From: Myotis daubentonii
Lineage: Eukaryota > Chordata > Mammalia > Chiroptera > Vespertilionidae
Assembly: GCF_963259705.1 (NCBI RefSeq)
Contig: NC_081844.1
Coordinates: 47,601,501-47,665,500, forward strand
DNA length: 64,000 nt
Direction of reading: 5' to 3'
The notes under the pieces were generated by a model that had not been told where the DNA came from, did no database searches, and worked only from the letters and a program-made list of their open reading frames with translations. The position numbers and the translations under genes are program-made. Shown here in pieces: positions 60,560-64,000 of this stretch. Position 1 is the first letter of the stretch, and each line of letters starts with the position of its first letter.

Positions 60560-60985
60560 GCATGCCACTCCCATTTTGTTAGTCTTTTCTGAGCCCCCTG
60601 GCTTTCAATGCCATATGCAGCCTTTTTGGCTGACCTGACGGGGCTTCTCTTAAGTTTTCTCATTGTAGGAACAGCTGAAGGAAGTGGCTTTTTCAGGTTA
60701 CTTTTTTGTCCTCCAATAAGCGCCTTTGCTGATTTAATCAGTTTTCTTTTGATTTATTGGCTTATAATTCTTTCAGCCACTTTGTCAACTTGATCACTTG
60801 TATTAGCTTCCTGCTTTATAGATAGGGAATGTGGAGCGGTGCACACAGCTCTGTCATGGGGAGACCACACCACCTTGTGGACTTGTAGGATATTACCATG
60901 GACGTTTTTTAAGCCTAGCTTCCTTTCTCCAGTTACTGGCATATTGAAACTCATATCTTTGACTTGCAGAGCTCTTAACACTGTG
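60560..60985 (-). other. Coding-like stretch of unknown origin beside the RPL17 pseudogene
   Basis: On the minus strand one frame stays open from an ATG at 60981 to a TAA at 60754-60756 (75 residues) and then continues open for roughly 65 more codons. The second part is rich in Lys, Arg and Ser (for example KALIGGQKSNLKK and MRKLKRSPVRSAKK). One internal stop in about 140 codons, with ordinary amino-acid composition, suggests a decayed copy of a basic, perhaps nuclear, protein, or a second retrocopied piece joined to RPL17. I do not recognise the protein, and chance cannot be excluded. Confidence 0.3.
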
Positions 60986-62108
60986 TCTGAGTTGGTGTCT
61001 ATTCAATTATTCACTCATTCATTAAGAAAAAGCTAAATGCCAAGTGTATATGTCAGGGGTACTGATGAGCTAGAGAAGTTTAAAAGCTAATGGGGGAAGA
61101 CTCCTAAAATATATCATTAGGAGACTCCGGCAACTGCTTAATATGAAAATGCACAAAGTGCACTGGGACCCACGAGGAAAGTGACTCACTTTACTTGGAC
61201 GATACTGAGACATTTCTCAGGGGAAGTGTTACTTAGTTAACCCGAAATTCAAAGGATGAGTAATAAGTTTATTGGACAAAGGGTACTATTTAGAAGCTGG
61301 AACAGCGGGTTTATTCAAAGGCCCTGAGGCATAGGCAGGAAAAAGGTATAGAACGGTGTGAAGTTTGCGGCATAGGATATGTTGGGGTTTGGAGCAGAAA
61401 GTAAAGTTGTAGGTTGGCCCTTTCAGGGAATGTAGTATGAGAGGGAAAGAGATGAAGAGAACTGGTACTTTTGATGTACTTGTGGATGCAATGTATCCAT
61501 ATATATTGTTTCATTAAATCAAAGTATTGAAGAACAAACATATTAATATTCCCTTTTTAGAGTTGAATAGCATTTCAGAATTTAGCTTCACCAGGATTCA
61601 TGACTAGTATGAGAGGATACAGGTTCCAAAACCTTCACTCTTTGCATGGCAACGTATTTCTTACTTTATATGCTAAGCAAGGGGTTTGGACTGTCTCCTA
61701 TTAAGGACCCCTGGGTTATAGGAGAAGCATGTCATGATCGGACTTACCTGAGTAAACGCTAACTGAGACAGTGTCCAGTTTCTATGAGGTGTAGCACACA
61801 TGTCCTATCTAAAAGGATGTTCAGTATTATAAAGCAGAATAGAATTAGATGGGATAAGTATTTTGGAGTTTGTAAAACGGTGATTGAGATTTTATTAAAT
61901 GAATAGGGCTTGAGCCATTTGCATGAGGTAGCGATTTTCAATCTTTTTCATCTCATGGCACACATAAACTAATTACTAAAATTCTGCGGCACACCAAAAA
62001 ATATGTCATAGTTTTTGCTGTTCCAACAAAAAAAAATAGGTATAATTTTGATTATTCACACCAAATGGTTATTGTTGTGTTGGCTGTTGCCATTCAAAAA
62101 AAAATTTT

Positions 62109-62325
62109 TAATAATACATTTTTAGTAATTTCAGAGAAGAAGAGAAAGGGAGGGAGAGAAAGATAGAAACATCAATGATGGGAGAGAATCATTGATTGGC
62201 TGTCTCCTGCATGCCCCCTGCTGAGGATTGAGCCCAAAACCTGGGCATGTGCTCTGACCGGGAATCAAACCATGATCTCCTGGTTCACAGGTCAATGCTC
62301 AACCACTGAGGCACGCTAGATGGGC
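62109..62325 (-). mobile_element. VES SINE
   Basis: Reversed copy with ccgggaatcaaaccatgatc and caaccactgaggcacgc, inserted in an old transposon. Confidence 0.93.
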
Positions 62326-62350
62326 TCATTCTTTTAAAATTTGACAGTCT

Positions 62351-62566
62351 AGCCCTAGCCTGTTTGTCTCAGTGGATAGAGCGTCTGCCTGCAGACTGAA
62401 GGGTTTCGGATTCAATTCCCGTCAAGGGCACATGCATGGGTTGCAGGCTCAATCCCCAGTAGGGGATGTGCAGGAGGCAGCCGATCAATGATTCTCTCTC
62501 GTCATTGATTTTTCTCTCTCTCTCCCTCCTCCTTCCTCTCTGAAATCAATAAAAATACATTTTTTA
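62351..62566 (+). mobile_element. VES SINE
   Basis: Sense copy beginning agccctagcctgtttgtctc, 25 bp from the reversed copy. Flanks ttgacagtct and ttgacgatct. Confidence 0.95.
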
Positions 62567-63012
62567 AAAAATTGACGATCTAAGGGAAAGGAGGTCAGGG
62601 CCCCTGACTAAGTAGTCAGCTATTGCATGTTCTAAAAAATCTTGTGGCACACCACTTGACAAGCACTGCCCTAAGGTATAATGTGATGCAGGAGGCGGAG
62701 AGAGGCAAACATCTTGGGCGGTTGGCAGTTTGGGGAAGGAACAGACAGGACAGCAGCAAGTCAGCAGTGGTGGGTTTGACTTGAGGAGCAGAAGGAAGTG
62801 ATGTAGGAAAAGACTGAGACGGCATTGTTTGCCTCTTCCCCATTATTCCAAGTCATGCAGACTTGGAATGAGGGACAACAGGGATCATTCATTTGTGATC
62901 GCTTCAGAGTCCTTCTGTCCGATTATGGCCGGAAGGTGGATTGAGCATTTTGTGATGGTCTGTTGCTTGTTTCATTTGGCTTTACTCATTTCCTCCCTGT
63001 TGATGACAATTT

Positions 63013-63037
63013 AAAAAAAAAAAAAAAAAAAAAAAAA
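63013..63037. repeat. A25 run
   Basis: 25 consecutive A, with no recognisable retroelement body in front of it. Confidence 0.95.
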
Positions 63038-63511
63038 GGAGCCTTTCTGAGTGCCTTGTCATACACCTGGGCTTTCATGACTTTCATTTTGTCACTGTAG
63101 CATGGGATGTATTGGAATCAAATCAGCTGTCCATTATAATTCTTAGCTTGGTCTAAAAATTGTAGGTCTTTTCTAAGTGTCCATTTTTGCTGATCAGAGA
63201 GACTTGCAAAGTGCTGCTTTGCCATGTGTGCTTATTTAATCTTTAGGTTTCTCTTCTCTACCTATTACTGGTGCTATAAGACTCAGGCTATTTGGAAATG
63301 CTCAGTCAGGGCTATTCCAAGATTTAACTTTTGCCATTTCAACAACCAATGAAGGGACTCTGTGGCTCATCATTTTAAAACATAAGGCAAGTCTCTGAGA
63401 AAAATTGAAGTAACCTTAGTGAATTAAACACATGCAACTAATTGCATAGATAGTGATAGAATTGTAGTTTCTTTTTCTGCCATTTGCTCCTGTTTGAGGT
63501 TTGATATTGAG

Positions 63512-63735
63512 ACAGTTTTTCTCAAGGTTTTCCAGACTTGATAAGCCCATACATAAATCACCTGAGATATTTGTTTAAGAGGTATTGTGATGGCTCTCCC
63601 ACCTAGTGATCAGAAACTGGGAAGAGGGGGGGCAGTCACGGGCATTGGGTGGGATGGATAGATCCTAGGAACATGCATTTTTAAGTCTCATCCCAGGTAA
63701 TTCATATGCACATTGAAGCTTGAGAACCACTGGAC
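63512..63735 (+). mobile_element. MER5A-like hAT element
   Basis: Ends in aggtaattcatatgcacattgaagcttgagaaccactg, the MER5A right end. The left end is worn (cagtttttctcaag). Confidence 0.7.
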
Positions 63736-64000
63736 AGAATAAAATGTCAGTATGAGTCCTAGATAATGATGGTAATATTAACTAATAATAATTATTATTA
63801 TTACACCTTTTGTTAGCCAGATTCACTGCCAGTGTTTGCAAGCAAGATCTCATTCATTTTGCTTTTCTTTTGAGTGTAGAAAAGCTTGATGCTGGTGCTG
63901 CTGCCAAGTACTGTCCTTAGAACTTCTTTTTCATCTTTTATTTTTTCAAAGAAAACCCAAAACCACCCTGAATAATCATCAGTTCACACATATAAAATTG

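Larger units (their letters stand above)
61928..62669. mobile_element. Old hAT-like transposon split by two VES SINEs
   Basis: The outer pieces (61928-62108 and 62567-62669) carry the repeated phrase atggcacac/ctgcggcacacc at the left and gtggcacaccacttgacaagcactg at the right. This is a pattern I recall from a widespread mammalian DNA element. The ends pair only loosely as inverted repeats. Two SINEs of opposite orientation sit inside. Confidence 0.5.

Overview
The window looks like nuclear DNA of a vesper bat (family Vespertilionidae). Three things point there: about 19 copies of a tRNA-derived SINE with the VES layout, three loci of HeliBat-type Helitrons, and several hAT and Tc1/mariner miniature elements with intact target-site duplications. 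The genus cannot be told from the sequence alone.

The only host-gene coding sequence I can support is two short, correctly spliced exons on the + strand, at 45094-45164 and 50561-50617. Joined in phase they read into the start of the first cyclic-nucleotide-binding-like domain of the Rap guanine-nucleotide exchange factor PDZ-GEF1, and the residues fit RAPGEF2 better than RAPGEF6. Most of the rest is therefore probably intron of RAPGEF2. The upstream start of the gene and the next exon were not found here. A roughly 207-bp TTTTA pentanucleotide array lies about 160 bp before the second exon, on the sense strand.

Layout. 1-5.3 kb: old repeats, two VES SINEs and a 68-bp hAT miniature element. 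5.3-6.4 kb: an L1 3' end carrying a complete 706-bp solo LTR. 6.4-13 kb: L1 and MIR fragments; an old L1 near 10.3-11.2 kb holds a 163-bp TA-flanked MITE and a 379-bp hAT element 32 bp apart. 13.4-14.5 kb: TA microsatellite, Helitron, mariner MITE and hAT MITE in close succession. 15-30 kb: L1 3' ends, MIRs, MER5-type elements and SINEs. 30.3-44 kb: a relatively repeat-poor stretch with a few SINEs, two LTR-like segments and one well-preserved hAT element. 44-51 kb: Helitron, SINE and the two RAPGEF2 exons. 51-64 kb: SINEs, L1 and MIR fragments, a 1.4-kb Helitron locus that looks like two Helitrons head to tail with a 47-bp minisatellite, and an RPL17 processed pseudogene split by a SINE. The end holds an old transposon split by two SINEs in opposite orientation and a MER5-type element.

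There is no operon, phage, CRISPR array or other prokaryotic system. The points of most interest are the tandem Helitron locus, the TTTTA array in RAPGEF2, the nested DNA transposons with perfect target-site duplications, a possible tail-only retroposition at 48.25 kb, and an unassigned coding-like stretch next to the RPL17 pseudogene.
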